From positions 1 to 30,018 of the forward strand of contig DAOVFC010000002.1 of NCBI GenBank assembly GCA_030668645.1: DNA of 30,018 nucleotides, in the 5' to 3' direction. Under the pieces are notes generated by a model. It was not told the DNA's origin, did not search any database, and saw only the letters and a list, made by a program, of their open reading frames with translations. The position numbers and the translations under genes are program-made. How positions within the stretch are numbered: position 1 is the first letter of the stretch; each line of letters starts with the position of its first letter. Shown here in pieces: positions 5,832 to 14,203 of the stretch. The stretch comes from Candidatus Bathyarchaeota archaeon. Its GTDB lineage: Archaea; Thermoproteota; Bathyarchaeia; Bathyarchaeales; Bathycorpusculaceae.

Positions 5832-8285
5832 TTATTCGGTCCACTCTGGCGTCCATTCCCAGTCCCGTTTCGGCTTTCGGCTTGGACGCCCAGTCGCTCT
5901 CTCTCGTTGTTCTGCAAGCTGCTCAAGGATTATCTTCTGCTCTATGCTTGCAACGAGTTTTTTCGTGGCGATTACGGCGTCTGCGTTAACCGAGATGCTG
6001 TCGATTCCGCATCTTACAAGAAACTCTGCGAAGTCTGGAAGATTGGATGGACCTTCGCCGCATATGGACACTGTGCATCCGTTTTCATGCGCCACTTTAA
6101 TCAGGTGCACAATTATCCTTTTTATCGCTGGGTCTCTCTCGTCGAAGTATCCCATCTGTCCTAGGCGTTCGGAGTCTCTGTCGATCATGAGTATGCCCTG
6201 TGTCATGTCGTTTGAGCCTATGGAATAGCCGTCGCAGAGTTTTGAGAATTCGTCGGCGAGTATGGCTATTGAAGGCGTTTCAGCCATGAACCAGATTTTA
6301 AAGTCTCTTGACCTTTCGAGGCCTTCTTCTCGTATGATCTCCAAACATTTTTTGGCTTCCCAAACTGTGCGCACCATAGGGAGCATCACCCAGACGTTTT
6401 TGAGACCCCACTCCTCACGGCATTTTATGATTGCTTGGCATTCAAGTCTGAACGCTTTCTCGTACCATTGACTTATGTAACGGCTTGCTCCACGCCAGCC
6501 GAGCATGGGGTTGGCTTCAACGATCTCGTATTTTTCGCCGCCCTTTAGCTCTCTGTACTCATTGGTTTTGAAGTCGCTGAATCGCACGACAACTGGATGT
6601 GGTTGTATGGCTCTTGCGACAGTTGCGATTCCTTCGGCAAGTTTATCCACGAATTTCTGAGATTGCCCGGTTTCAATCAGGTATAACGGGTGTTCACCTA
6701 TGTAGCTGGCCAAGATGAACTCTATACGCATCAGTCCTATGCCTTCGAAGGGCAGCTCTTTGTAGTCTTCGATTTTTTCAGGCACACCAAGGTTCATGTA
6801 GATTTTTGTCGCTGTTACTGGCACGGTTTGAACGTTGCCTCCCACAGCGGTGGATGAAGGTGATGATGAAAGCTGACCCGTTAAGGCTGGCAGCACGCCT
6901 TCGTAAACCACACCACTTCTCGAGTCAACCGTGTATTCCTCACCATTAGCCATAAGCTTTGTAGCGTTTTCCGTTCCAACGACGCATGGTACGCCTAGTT
7001 CCCGGCTTACAATAGCCGCGTGACACGTCACTCCGCCCTTGTCGGTGACTATGGCGTCTGCAAGCTTCATGAAAGGCACATAATCCGGATTAGTCATGGC
7101 TGTGACTAGGACATCTCCTTTCTGCATCATTTTCAATGCTTCTTCAGGATTTGAAACAACCTTTGCCACGCCTACTCCGAAGCCTCTCTTGCCAGCGGCG
7201 AGGCCCTTAACAACAACTTTCAGCTCTACAGGCTTCGTCACTGCAGATTCAACCTTTGCTGATGCCGCTTCCACAAGTTTTGTGCTCCAAACGGTTTCAG
7301 GCCTTGACTGCACGATGAAAACATTTTCTGGAAACGGTAAGTCGTGGTCCACAGCCCACTCGATGTCTTGAGGCGTTCCATAGTGCTTGTCAATGCGTTT
7401 GGCAAGCTCTGCAAGCTCAAGAATTTCCTCGTCGCTTAAGCATGGCTGCTCTTGTTTTTCAGGCGGCACTTCTACGTGCACGGTTTTTCCAGTGTTTGGG
7501 TCGCGAACGTACTGCAGGGTTTTTTTGGCTACTCGCCTCTCAATAATTTTCAGTGTGCTTTTATCGACAACGTAATCGTCGGGGGTAACCGCTCCCGAAA
7601 CAACGGACTCTCCTAAACCATAGTTGCCTTCAATAACTATTTGGTCGGGGTCACCAGTGACGGGGTTTATCGTAAACATCACGCCTGCAACCTTTGAATT
7701 CACCATTTTTTGCACGCCTATACTTATGAGAACTTTCTCGTGCTCAAACCCCTTTTGAACACGGTAGAAAATTGCACGAGGTGTGAAAAGACTTGACCAG
7801 CACTTGACGGAATTTTCGATGAGTGCATCAGCGCCTTTAACGTTCAGATACGTTTCTTGTTGTCCAGCGAAGGAGGCGTCAGGCAGGTCTTCAGCCGTAG
7901 CACTTGACCTTACGGCAACGAAAACCCCGTTCGTGTTTAATCTTTTGCATAACTCTTCGTAAGCCTGTCTTATTGCGTCTTCGATGTCCTTTGGCATGGG
8001 TGTTGACTCGATTAATTGACGGATTTTTTTGGAGGCTTCTTCAAACTGTTTCGGTTCGTTCACGTCCTTTATCGTTTCATCCAGAATCGTGTACATCTTC
8101 TTGGAGATCTCGGTTTCCGAGATGAATTTTTGGTAGGAATAGGCTGTTACGGCAAAGCCTGGTGGGATGGGTATACCGGCGTTTAGCATTTCTCCGAGGT
8201 TAGCGTTTTTGCCGCCCGCCGAGGGAATATCGGTTTTTCTTAGGTTTTCAAACCAAATTACCAAATCTTTCCTCATTTCGGTCAA
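5832..8285 (-). CDS. ppsA: Phosphoenolpyruvate synthase (pyruvate, water dikinase)
   Basis: PpsA converts pyruvate and ATP to PEP, AMP and phosphate, usually for gluconeogenesis in archaea. Domain order is normal. The ATP-grasp-like domain comes first (GGKNANLGEM near 21, AVRSSATAEDLPDASFAGQQ near 121-140, QSRPET near 323). The phosphohistidine domain has GGVTCHAAIVSRELGVP with catalytic H419, counted from the ATG. The PEP-binding barrel has GSNDMTQG and the cysteine motif CGEGPSN. TTG at 8285 is chosen as start because GGAGGTG lies 8 nt upstream and it overlaps the L10e stop as TTGA; the ATG at 8276 is the alternative. A charged tail follows the barrel. Pairing with a ribosomal protein gene suggests growth-linked expression. 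Confidence 0.95.
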   Translation of the reverse strand: MTEMRKDLVIWFENLRKTDIPSAGGKNANLGEMLNAGIPIPPGFAVTAYSYQKFISETEISKKMYTILDETIKDVNEPKQFEEASKKIRQLIESTPMPKDIEDAIRQAYEELCKRLNTNGVFVAVRSSATAEDLPDASFAGQQETYLNVKGADALIENSVKCWSSLFTPRAIFYRVQKGFEHEKVLISIGVQKMVNSKVAGVMFTINPVTGDPDQIVIEGNYGLGESVVSGAVTPDDYVVDKSTLKIIERRVAKKTLQYVRDPNTGKTVHVEVPPEKQEQPCLSDEEILELAELAKRIDKHYGTPQDIEWAVDHDLPFPENVFIVQSRPETVWSTKLVEAASAKVESAVTKPVELKVVVKGLAAGKRGFGVGVAKVVSNPEEALKMMQKGDVLVTAMTNPDYVPFMKLADAIVTDKGGVTCHAAIVSRELGVPCVVGTENATKLMANGEEYTVDSRSGVVYEGVLPALTGQLSSSPSSTAVGGNVQTVPVTATKIYMNLGVPEKIEDYKELPFEGIGLMRIEFILASYIGEHPLYLIETGQSQKFVDKLAEGIATVARAIQPHPVVVRFSDFKTNEYRELKGGEKYEIVEANPMLGWRGASRYISQWYEKAFRLECQAIIKCREEWGLKNVWVMLPMVRTVWEAKKCLEIIREEGLERSRDFKIWFMAETPSIAILADEFSKLCDGYSIGSNDMTQGILMIDRDSERLGQMGYFDERDPAIKRIIVHLIKVAHENGCTVSICGEGPSNLPDFAEFLVRCGIDSISVNADAVIATKKLVASIEQKIILEQLAEQRERATGRPSRKPKRDWEWTPEWTE

Positions 8286-8800
8286 GGCGTTTTCACCTCC
8301 TCTATTTCCAGAGTCTTTTCGATGACTATCCTGCACGGAATCGGAAGCTTGGCGCTTCCACGTTTCAGAGCCGCTTTGGCGACTTCAATACCATTAGCAT
8401 TCACGTTAACGGTCATGATCGTTTGGTTAGGCTTTACGCGTGCCGCGGTTCCGATGGGTTTTCCGAAGGATCTCCGCATGCCGTCCTGAAGCCTGTCTGC
8501 GTGTGCGCCGAAAATCATTTTGTTCTCTCTAAGAATTACGTGCGGGTAGGGTAAGATACGTAAACAATAACTTTCTGAGAGTTTTAAATTTAAGAGGCGG
8601 TTTGTTGCTATTCGCGCAGCTTCCAAAGCGTTGTGGCGGATTTGAGCCTTTTCAAGAGCTATGAGTTTCGCTTCGTACTCAAATCGTGTTTTAGCGTCTC
8701 CCATAGTGAACTTGGTGATTTTAGGCGGTGGAAAGCCCTTGACAAACTTTTTTCTTGTGTAGGGCTGCCCCTTGACAGCTCTGTAATTGTGTGCGCGCAT
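8282..8800 (-). CDS. rpl10e: 50S ribosomal protein L10e (uL16)
   Basis: This large-subunit protein sits near the A-site tRNA and the 5S rRNA side of the peptidyl transferase centre. The 172-residue form carries the family features YTRKKFVKGFPPPKITKFTM (about 14-33), ILPYPHVILRENK and GAHADRLQDGMRRSFGKP. The ATG at 8800 is preferred over earlier ones (8818, 8830) because GAGGGG lies 7 nt upstream. A TATA-like TTTAAATA at 8831-8838 also places the transcript start near 8808, after the earlier ATGs. The gene's stop overlaps the proposed ppsA start. Confidence 0.95.
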   Translation of the reverse strand: MRAHNYRAVKGQPYTRKKFVKGFPPPKITKFTMGDAKTRFEYEAKLIALEKAQIRHNALEAARIATNRLLNLKLSESYCLRILPYPHVILRENKMIFGAHADRLQDGMRRSFGKPIGTAARVKPNQTIMTVNVNANGIEVAKAALKRGSAKLPIPCRIVIEKTLEIEEVKTP

Positions 8801-8830
8801 GTTTGTTCCCCTCAGCATACATAACCGCAA

Positions 8831-8838
8831 TATTTAAA
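8831..8838 (-). promoter_or_regulatory. TATA box of the L10e-ppsA operon
   Basis: The minus strand reads CGTTTAAATATTGC. The box centre lies about 34 bases before the ATG at 8800, which helps decide the L10e start. This is a prediction from spacing and composition. Confidence 0.5.
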
Positions 8839-8921
8839 CGATTTGTTGATGGTATAGGCATTGATTAAAGTTATGAATTTTGAATCAGGTTTTGAAATCA
8901 AGATAAGCTGTCTGGACTGTT

Positions 8922-9440
8922 TCATGTTCCTGCTCTGTTTTTGAACCAGATTTTGGCAAGCTCGTCATAGTTCGGAAAAACCTTCTTCAAGATTGAAACG
9001 TACATTCTTAATTCTTCATCAGTTAAGCATTGAAATTGATACTGCCCTACATACGGCGACGGCTCACCTTCCCTAGTTTCAAATTCTATATGTATAAAGG
9101 GGTCTCCGCGTTTAATAGTGATGGGACAACGGTTGTTACTTAGGTTCACAAGTTCCAGAGCAAGTCTTCCGACGAATCCGCTGTGAACCTTCGCCGCATT
9201 CAAAAAGGATAAGCCTAATCTTCCATACTTGCTTTTAGCGGTTAAGTGTGCCACATAGTTGGGCGGCGTGAACACTATCTCGTAGGATATCAGGTTTTTA
9301 TGCTCCAGATAATTAAGCGTGGTTTCTTCATTAACCGTTAGGACGTAGCTGTCTCCATCGAGGAGATTATAATCATAAGGATATATACACTTATACTTAT
9401 CAATAAGCTCCTTCAGCTTATCCTTACCCAAAACACACAT
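8922..9440 (-). CDS. dCTP deaminase/dUTPase-family protein
   Basis: Members of this trimeric family deaminate dCTP, hydrolyse dUTP, or do both, keeping uracil out of DNA and supplying dUMP for dTMP. The 172 residues include TAKSKYGRLGLSF (68-80) and AKVHSGFVGRLALELVN (83-99). By alignment to characterised dCTP deaminases, S70, R74 and E96 match the catalytic set. The usual arginine before S70 is lysine here, so I cannot say whether deaminase, dUTPase or both activities remain. The ATG at 9440 follows GGTG. It is divergent from the zinc finger-GNAT gene and appears to share its TATA region (9487-9494). Confidence 0.75.
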   Translation of the reverse strand: MCVLGKDKLKELIDKYKCIYPYDYNLLDGDSYVLTVNEETTLNYLEHKNLISYEIVFTPPNYVAHLTAKSKYGRLGLSFLNAAKVHSGFVGRLALELVNLSNNRCPITIKRGDPFIHIEFETREGEPSPYVGQYQFQCLTDEELRMYVSILKKVFPNYDELAKIWFKNRAGT

Positions 9441-9486
9441 CCACCAGACACCTCACACTTTTTCTAGAAATACTGAACACCTCACG

Positions 9487-9494
9487 TTATATAG
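9487..9494. promoter_or_regulatory. Shared TATA element between the dCTP deaminase and zinc finger-GNAT genes
   Basis: The plus strand reads TTATATAG and the minus strand CTATATAA. On the minus strand the box follows the purine-rich GAAAAG, a good TFB-binding element, and predicts a start near 9465 (ATG 9440). On the plus strand the predicted start is near 9515, before GAGG and the ATG at 9536. The 95-base gap shows no second box. Confidence 0.5.
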
Positions 9495-9535
9495 CTTTTC
9501 AACACAAAGTTCACAAAAGGAAATGAGGAAAAACT

Positions 9536-10132
9536 ATGAGTTGCGAATACTGCGCGAAAGAAGCAGTTTACAAGTGCAGCGTATGTGGAAGGCTAATGTG
9601 CGGAGAACACATAAAATTACGAACCGTGTGCCCCTCATGCGTAAGCAAAAAATCTCTAAACTACAGCATCAACAAAGTGACGTCAGAGGAAGAGAAGAAA
9701 GAAATTCGAGGAATGGTTAAGCGGTTCTGGGGAGAACCACAACAGTTAACCTTTGATAAAGACTTGCCTGCAGCGGAATTGCCTGCTTACGTGACGAAAT
9801 CGGAAAACAACATCATTGGATTTGTTTCTTATGCTGAAATGGAGGATGCTTTTCTAATTGTGGCTTTGGGTGTACTGCCGAAGTATCAAGGCGTGGGTGT
9901 TGGTCGAAGTTTGGTTGAAAAGGTTGAAGTTGAGGCTAAGAAGTTGCGAAAAAATAGGCTGTTGGTGGCAACTTCAAACGATGATCTGCCAGCTTTGGCG
10001 TTTTACCAGTCTCTCGGCTTCCAAATTTATGAAGTGAAAACAGGCGTCATAGTGGAAAAGCATGGCGGAGTTTTGAAAGGTGTAGGCGGATTGCCAATAA
10101 GAGACGAGCTAAGACTGCGTAAACCTGTTTAA
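9536..10132 (+). CDS. B-box-like zinc finger fused to a GNAT acetyltransferase
   Basis: The N-terminal 35 residues hold eight evenly arranged zinc ligands (C3, C6, C14, C17, C22, H25, C32, C35), resembling a cross-brace B-box finger. After a charged linker, about residues 75-195 form a GNAT domain. The acetyl-CoA loop is present as LPKYQGVGVGRSLVEK (about 113-128), followed by ALAFYQSLGFQIYEVK near the C-terminus. GNAT enzymes transfer acetyl groups from acetyl-CoA to amines of proteins or small molecules; the finger would suit a protein or nucleic-acid target, but the substrate is unknown. The ATG at 9536 has GAGG 7 nt upstream. The 3' end overlaps convergent hemK by 4 bases. Confidence 0.85.
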   Translation: MSCEYCAKEAVYKCSVCGRLMCGEHIKLRTVCPSCVSKKSLNYSINKVTSEEEKKEIRGMVKRFWGEPQQLTFDKDLPAAELPAYVTKSENNIIGFVSYAEMEDAFLIVALGVLPKYQGVGVGRSLVEKVEVEAKKLRKNRLLVATSNDDLPALAFYQSLGFQIYEVKTGVIVEKHGGVLKGVGGLPIRDELRLRKPV

Positions 10133-10743
10133 CACGTTGCCCTTACAAGCACTATTGTTTCAAAAAGCGGCAAATCACGTTTGGTAATGACTTCCGCTCT
10201 TAAACCGTGCTTTCTAAATTCTTGTGATGTTTCATCGACGCCAGACAAAACAGACTGCAACAAAAGAACACGCCCGTTCATTTTAAGATAGCACGGCACT
10301 TCACAAATAAAGCGGTCAATCATTCTCCTTCCAGACGCCCCGCCAGCCCAAGCACGACTGAGCCACGCATCGCCTTCATCAATTTCCGAAGGCAAATAGG
10401 GAGCGTTAAAAAGGATTAAATCAAATTCTTCTTCATTCTTAATCGGTGCGAACAAATCTCCTTGCAAGAAAAAGATTTTATCTGTAACCCCATTCACCTC
10501 AGCGTTTCTTTTTGCGCAGCGGACGGCGTAAGGATTTATGTCCACCGCAACGACTTTTGCTGCTTTCTCCGCTGCAATCACACCCAAAATACCGCATCCC
10601 GTGCCCATATCGAGCACCGTTTCACCCTCTCTTATGTCCAAGTTTTCGGCGAAAAGAAACGAGTCTTCTGATGGTTCGTAGACGTTTTCCGGAACATAAA
10701 AGACATAGTTCGCGAAAAACACTTTCTTACCGGACAAGGGCAT
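10129..10743 (-). CDS. HemK-family protein N5-glutamine methyltransferase (release-factor type)
   Basis: The archaeal/eukaryotic HemK2/Mtq2 branch methylates the GGQ glutamine of class I release factor. From the ATG at 10743 the protein has 204 residues. VYEPSEDSFL (21-30) is typical of this branch, the SAM motif is VLDMGTGCGILG (43-54), and the substrate-binding motif reads NAPY (113-116) where many relatives have NPPY. The first Asn and the Tyr, which contact the glutamine, are kept. It overlaps the ksgA stop by 17 bases, with GGAG 9 nt before the ATG. It closes the eL21-rpoF-DUF655-ksgA run, a gene order widely kept in archaea. Confidence 0.88.
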   Translation of the reverse strand: MPLSGKKVFFANYVFYVPENVYEPSEDSFLFAENLDIREGETVLDMGTGCGILGVIAAEKAAKVVAVDINPYAVRCAKRNAEVNGVTDKIFFLQGDLFAPIKNEEEFDLILFNAPYLPSEIDEGDAWLSRAWAGGASGRRMIDRFICEVPCYLKMNGRVLLLQSVLSGVDETSQEFRKHGLRAEVITKRDLPLFETIVLVRATC

Positions 10744-11545
10744 TTGCCAACGCTCCGAAATCCTCAGGCGCCAACTCTCTAACCCGCTTATCTTGGAAAG
10801 GAAGACTCGCTGCCTCAACCACGGTTTCAGCAGCTGTTGCTTGCGCTCGCTTTAGAAAAGGCAGAACAGCATTCCTAACTTTTCGGTTACGTCGTGTGAA
10901 AAGTGCTTGCACAAGTTGTTTGAACAGTGCCTTGTTCTTTAGATTAAATGGCGGCGGCTTCCTCGGTTTCAAACGCACAATCATGGAATCCACTTCTGGC
11001 TGGGGGTAAAACATCCATCTTGGAACATCGTCTAGAAGTTCAACTTCAGCATAGTAGTACGTGACTACCGTTAGCCATCCGTAATTTTCACTGCCAACAG
11101 AAGCCGCAAAACGGTTCGCGAACTCCCTTTGGAATATTAAAGCTCCGCAATCAAACCTTTTGCCGAAAAGCCACAGAAGCAGAGGAGAAGATATGTGATA
11201 GGGTGGAATTGAAACAACCTTATTGAAGTGAAGTGTTGACATCTTAAGCACGTTACCCTTAACTATCTCCACGTTACACATGCCCTTGAGTTGGTCACGT
11301 AAGAGCTTCACAAGCCTCGAATCTGATTCAACAGCCAAAACACGCTTGCACCTACCCGCCAGAAGACGTGTTAGAAAACCCAAGCCGGCACCAACATCTA
11401 GCACCACATCACTCCTGCTTAGTGCGGCATAGTCAACCAAACGACGATGTACTGAAGGTTCAATCATAAAATTTTGTCCCAAATGTTTATTCGGAATGAT
11501 TCGATACTTTCGAAGTAAAAGCTTCGTTTTTTCAGAGAGACTCAT
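10727..11545 (-). CDS. ksgA: 16S rRNA (adenine-N6,N6) dimethyltransferase KsgA/Dim1
   Basis: KsgA/Dim1 dimethylates two adjacent adenines in the 3' terminal helix of 16S rRNA late in small-subunit assembly. The 272 residues include LGQNF (22-26), the SAM motif VLDVGAGLGFLT (48-59), the acidic E73 and the C-terminal domain with FTRRNRKVRNA. Motif IV, usually N-L/I/P-P-Y/F, reads SIPPY (112-116): the conserved Asn that contacts the target adenine is Ile113, from codon ATT where AAT is expected. The rest looks intact. It lies 27 bases after DUF655 and overlaps hemK. Function as an assembly factor is likely; methylation with Ile113 is uncertain. Confidence 0.93.
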   Translation of the reverse strand: MSLSEKTKLLLRKYRIIPNKHLGQNFMIEPSVHRRLVDYAALSRSDVVLDVGAGLGFLTRLLAGRCKRVLAVESDSRLVKLLRDQLKGMCNVEIVKGNVLKMSTLHFNKVVSIPPYHISSPLLLWLFGKRFDCGALIFQREFANRFAASVGSENYGWLTVVTYYYAEVELLDDVPRWMFYPQPEVDSMIVRLKPRKPPPFNLKNKALFKQLVQALFTRRNRKVRNAVLPFLKRAQATAAETVVEAASLPFQDKRVRELAPEDFGALANALVR

Positions 11546-11572
11546 GGATCAGCAACCGTTTAATTCGCGGAT

Positions 11573-12142
11573 TTAGTGTGCCCTTGTGAACAGCCGATAC
11601 TTGCTGTCGCCAGACAACTCCTCCAAAACCCTTTTGGTAATTAACTTAACGGGGTTGGGCAGCTCCGTGCGTTTCTGCAAATTCTCAAAGCTTTCGAACG
11701 GATGTCTTTCACGTTCATTGATGACCTGCCACATGTATTTTTTCCCGATTCCAGGAATCAACTCCAAAGCATGCATCCGTGGCGTAATAGCCCGTGCGGT
11801 GTTAAAGAAATTAACGAACCATTTCTCACGGTTAAGCACGATTCTGCTGATTACTGTTGGAAGCTCCATCCTAGCGGCAACCGTCAACTCGTTGTAGCCT
11901 ACCCGTCCGATAATGTACGTGATCTCTTTGCGGGCGTTCTTCCCAACGTAAACACGGTCGTTAAGCTTGAGCAGCACACCCTCTCTAACCAAGGCTTCCA
12001 ACAGCGTGAAAAACTCTTCGCCTATGAGTTGAACGAGAGCTCCCGCTCTGTAACTAGCTCTGCCCGGAGGACGCATCCCCGGACGACCGTGTGGCAGAAA
12101 ATCTAACACGTAAGCGTACTCTTCGTATCGCTTCTCCATCAT
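11573..12142 (-). CDS. DUF655 protein (COG1491), helix-hairpin-helix
   Basis: This conserved archaeal protein has no firmly established activity. Its 189 residues begin EKRYEEYAYVLDFLPHGRP, the typical DUF655 opening. An OB-like middle part follows, then a helix-hairpin-helix near the C-terminus (LELIPGIGKKYMWQVI, about 126-141), which suggests nucleic-acid binding. The start is one of two adjacent ATGs (12142 or 12139). It lies between rpoF and ksgA, its usual archaeal neighbourhood, so a part in rRNA processing or transcription-translation linkage is plausible but inferred. Confidence 0.88.
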   Translation of the reverse strand: MMEKRYEEYAYVLDFLPHGRPGMRPPGRASYRAGALVQLIGEEFFTLLEALVREGVLLKLNDRVYVGKNARKEITYIIGRVGYNELTVAARMELPTVISRIVLNREKWFVNFFNTARAITPRMHALELIPGIGKKYMWQVINERERHPFESFENLQKRTELPNPVKLITKRVLEELSGDSKYRLFTRAH

Positions 12143-12190
12143 GTTCCCTTTGCCTTATCCTCTTTTATTTAAAACACATGGATTAAATGC

Positions 12191-12529
12191 TTATTCCAGT
12201 TTTCGATGTTCGTCTAAAAGGGTTATTATAGCTTCCAGTTTCGAAGTTTCGATGATTTTGCGTCCCCCGGCGAGAAAAGTTCTTAATTCCTCGATGCTTT
12301 TGGGCATGCAGTTAACGATTTGAACAGCTTCCTTCTCTTCTAAACCGAATTCTCTCACGAGTTTTTCCACAAGTTTTTCCGACGCCTCAGCATCCACCTT
12401 AGAAAATTTGGACACGTAATCGAGTGTTCGCCTTTGGAACTGGTCTAATTCTTCTTCGCCTATCGATTCGAGTAGCTTTTTTACCTGTGGGAGAGTCAGA
12501 GGTTTTCCAGACGCCGCCTTTTTAGCCAT
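12191..12529 (-). CDS. rpoF: DNA-directed RNA polymerase subunit F (Rpo4)
   Basis: Rpo4 forms the RNA polymerase stalk with Rpo7 and, like Rpb4, helps in open-complex formation and transcript handling. The 112 residues show the HRDC-like helical region LEEKEAVQIVNCMPKSIEEL (about 76-95) and the ending RKIIETSKLEAIITLL. The N-terminus is rich in lysine and alanine. It lies 6 bases after eL21 and before DUF655, the standard archaeal order. Confidence 0.92.
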   Translation of the reverse strand: MAKKAASGKPLTLPQVKKLLESIGEEELDQFQRRTLDYVSKFSKVDAEASEKLVEKLVREFGLEEKEAVQIVNCMPKSIEELRTFLAGGRKIIETSKLEAIITLLDEHRKLE

Positions 12530-12535
12530 TTCGAA

Positions 12536-12829
12536 TCACCCTTTATAGGGTTCTAAATGCTCCGGTCTAACGATTATCTCCTTAGTGGCGTCTCCTTGTG
12601 TAACGCTTACAACATAGCTTCTTCCACGCTTATCAGCTATGGCGCCGACCTTGCCGTGGTAGCGTCTGTGAGGCATACCCTTGTGAATGCTTGGGTTTAT
12701 CTTTATTACCACGCGGTTTCCAGGCTGATATTCCTGGAGCAGCTTGCTTAGCCCTATTTTGCCTTTCTCTCTTGGTTTCTTCTTCAGAAGCTTGCGTGTT
12801 CTCGCACGGTATCCTCTTGACTTTTTCAT
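12536..12829 (-). CDS. rpl21e: 50S ribosomal protein L21e (eL21)
   Basis: This 97-residue, strongly basic large-subunit protein has no bacterial counterpart. The N-terminal SRGYRARTRKLLKKKPREKG and the GMPHRRYHGKVGAIADKRGR region (about 51-70) are characteristic. Its ATG overlaps the pus10 stop by 4 bases (ATGA), and rpoF follows after 6 bases, so it is translated from the same message as its neighbours. Confidence 0.97.
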   Translation of the reverse strand: MKKSRGYRARTRKLLKKKPREKGKIGLSKLLQEYQPGNRVVIKINPSIHKGMPHRRYHGKVGAIADKRGRSYVVSVTQGDATKEIIVRPEHLEPYKG

Positions 12830-14187
12830 TTATTTTCTCCCTCTTTAACCTTCATAATCACGTTTAAAACATCAAGCTTCATGGGCTTCGCTTCGTTCTT
12901 CAGAATCCCCGAAATGTTGGGTGTAGTTCTTCCTTCATCACCAGTCACCAACTCCTTAACATAGAGCCCACCTTGACAAAGTATGTTCATCTCAGCCTTT
13001 TTAGGCGACAACTTCTTTACCTTCACGTCATATATGTACTTTTCCCGTGTTAAGTCCGCCCGCCGGTGCATAACACGAATAGGGGTTCTCTGTTTGACAA
13101 CAGCGTTTCTCAGCTTTTCTTCTAACAAACGCAAATCTTTGACTGAAATTTTGTTTTCAAATTCCATAATAACATGATACTCCTTCTGCGCAGACTCCGC
13201 CTTCTTCACCTTTCTAACAACATTTTTGTCTGCGAGTTGTAAACTCGCAACCTCAACTTTGCCCTTAGCACCTGCATTAACAACCTTTTCCAGTTTTTTC
13301 AGGTCCAAGAAGCGCTTTTTAGGTTGGGTTATCTCTATCACAAACGGTCTTCCGTTTCCTAGCATCCGAGCATCGATGTCCTCTCTTCCAGAGGCATGGA
13401 AGGAAGTCTTCACTCCGCCTGTCGCGTCCAAGAAGGGCTTTCCGATGAGTTCTTCCACCGATTCTTGATACAGTTTCCCAGTCCAGTCGCATTTTTCACA
13501 TCCTTTTCCCCTGCAATTTGGACAGAGCCATCTTGACTGTGGTATGCCCCTGACAAGTTTTCTGTAGCGTCCAGCTACGTAAAGAGGGTTTACTTGAAGC
13601 TTTACCCGTTCTGTTAGTGGATTAACGAGGACAACAATTTCAGGTTTCTTATACTCCACAGCTTTGCAGGTCCGCTCAGCGATCTTCTTCCCTATTGCAC
13701 GTCCAAACTCGTTCCGCATGCTTTCTCCGTAGCTCACTTCGAACTCGGCCTTAAACTCGTCTTCACGCTCTTCAACCGCCACAGGTAATTCTACGCCTAC
13801 CAAAAAATTGCGGTATTCACAGTTCTTAAGCTCGTTCACGGCTCTTTCCGCCAAGTCTTTGATGCACTTGAATCTATCTTCGCACAAAAAGCAAGCGCTT
13901 GGCAAAGTTTTAGCCGAGATGCGTTTTTTCATTTTATGCAACATTTCTTTCGCTGTTTCGGAAAAACCGTTTGCTGCGAGGACTTTGAGTGTTTCTATGC
14001 CTTCTTTGCCTCCTGAAAGCGCATGAGCCTGAAGCGTTAAAACGGTTTTTATGCACTTGCCTCTTTCACAGTTTTCCATTCCGTGACTTAGTAAGGCGAA
14101 CTGTCTCCCTAAGCAATGGTCACATAAAGGATGTTTCTCCAGCATCCTCAGAGCTTTTTCTAAAATGCCCACGATTCTTCCTTCCAA
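12826..14187 (-). CDS. pus10: tRNA pseudouridine synthase Pus10 (positions 54/55)
   Basis: Pus10 makes pseudouridine at positions 54 and 55 in the T-loop of archaeal tRNAs. The 453-residue protein has a zinc-binding N-terminal region with C22 and C25 in LCDHCLGRQF and more cysteines near 99-108, a THUMP-containing middle, and a second CxxC pair set near 222-233. The synthase motif ASGREDIDARMLGNGRPFV places the catalytic aspartate at D272. The start is uncertain: TTG at 14187, with GAGG only a few bases upstream, or GTG at 14172. It lies 16 bases after SRP54 and overlaps eL21. Confidence 0.95.
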   Translation of the reverse strand: MEGRIVGILEKALRMLEKHPLCDHCLGRQFALLSHGMENCERGKCIKTVLTLQAHALSGGKEGIETLKVLAANGFSETAKEMLHKMKKRISAKTLPSACFLCEDRFKCIKDLAERAVNELKNCEYRNFLVGVELPVAVEEREDEFKAEFEVSYGESMRNEFGRAIGKKIAERTCKAVEYKKPEIVVLVNPLTERVKLQVNPLYVAGRYRKLVRGIPQSRWLCPNCRGKGCEKCDWTGKLYQESVEELIGKPFLDATGGVKTSFHASGREDIDARMLGNGRPFVIEITQPKKRFLDLKKLEKVVNAGAKGKVEVASLQLADKNVVRKVKKAESAQKEYHVIMEFENKISVKDLRLLEEKLRNAVVKQRTPIRVMHRRADLTREKYIYDVKVKKLSPKKAEMNILCQGGLYVKELVTGDEGRTTPNISGILKNEAKPMKLDVLNVIMKVKEGENK

Positions 14188-14203
14188 TCGCCTCTTTGAA
14201 GTT

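Noticed and set aside
6860..6875. Box C-like GTGATGATG followed by CTGA
   Set aside because: It lies inside ppsA, the spacing is only a few bases, and there is no terminal stem or second box pair.
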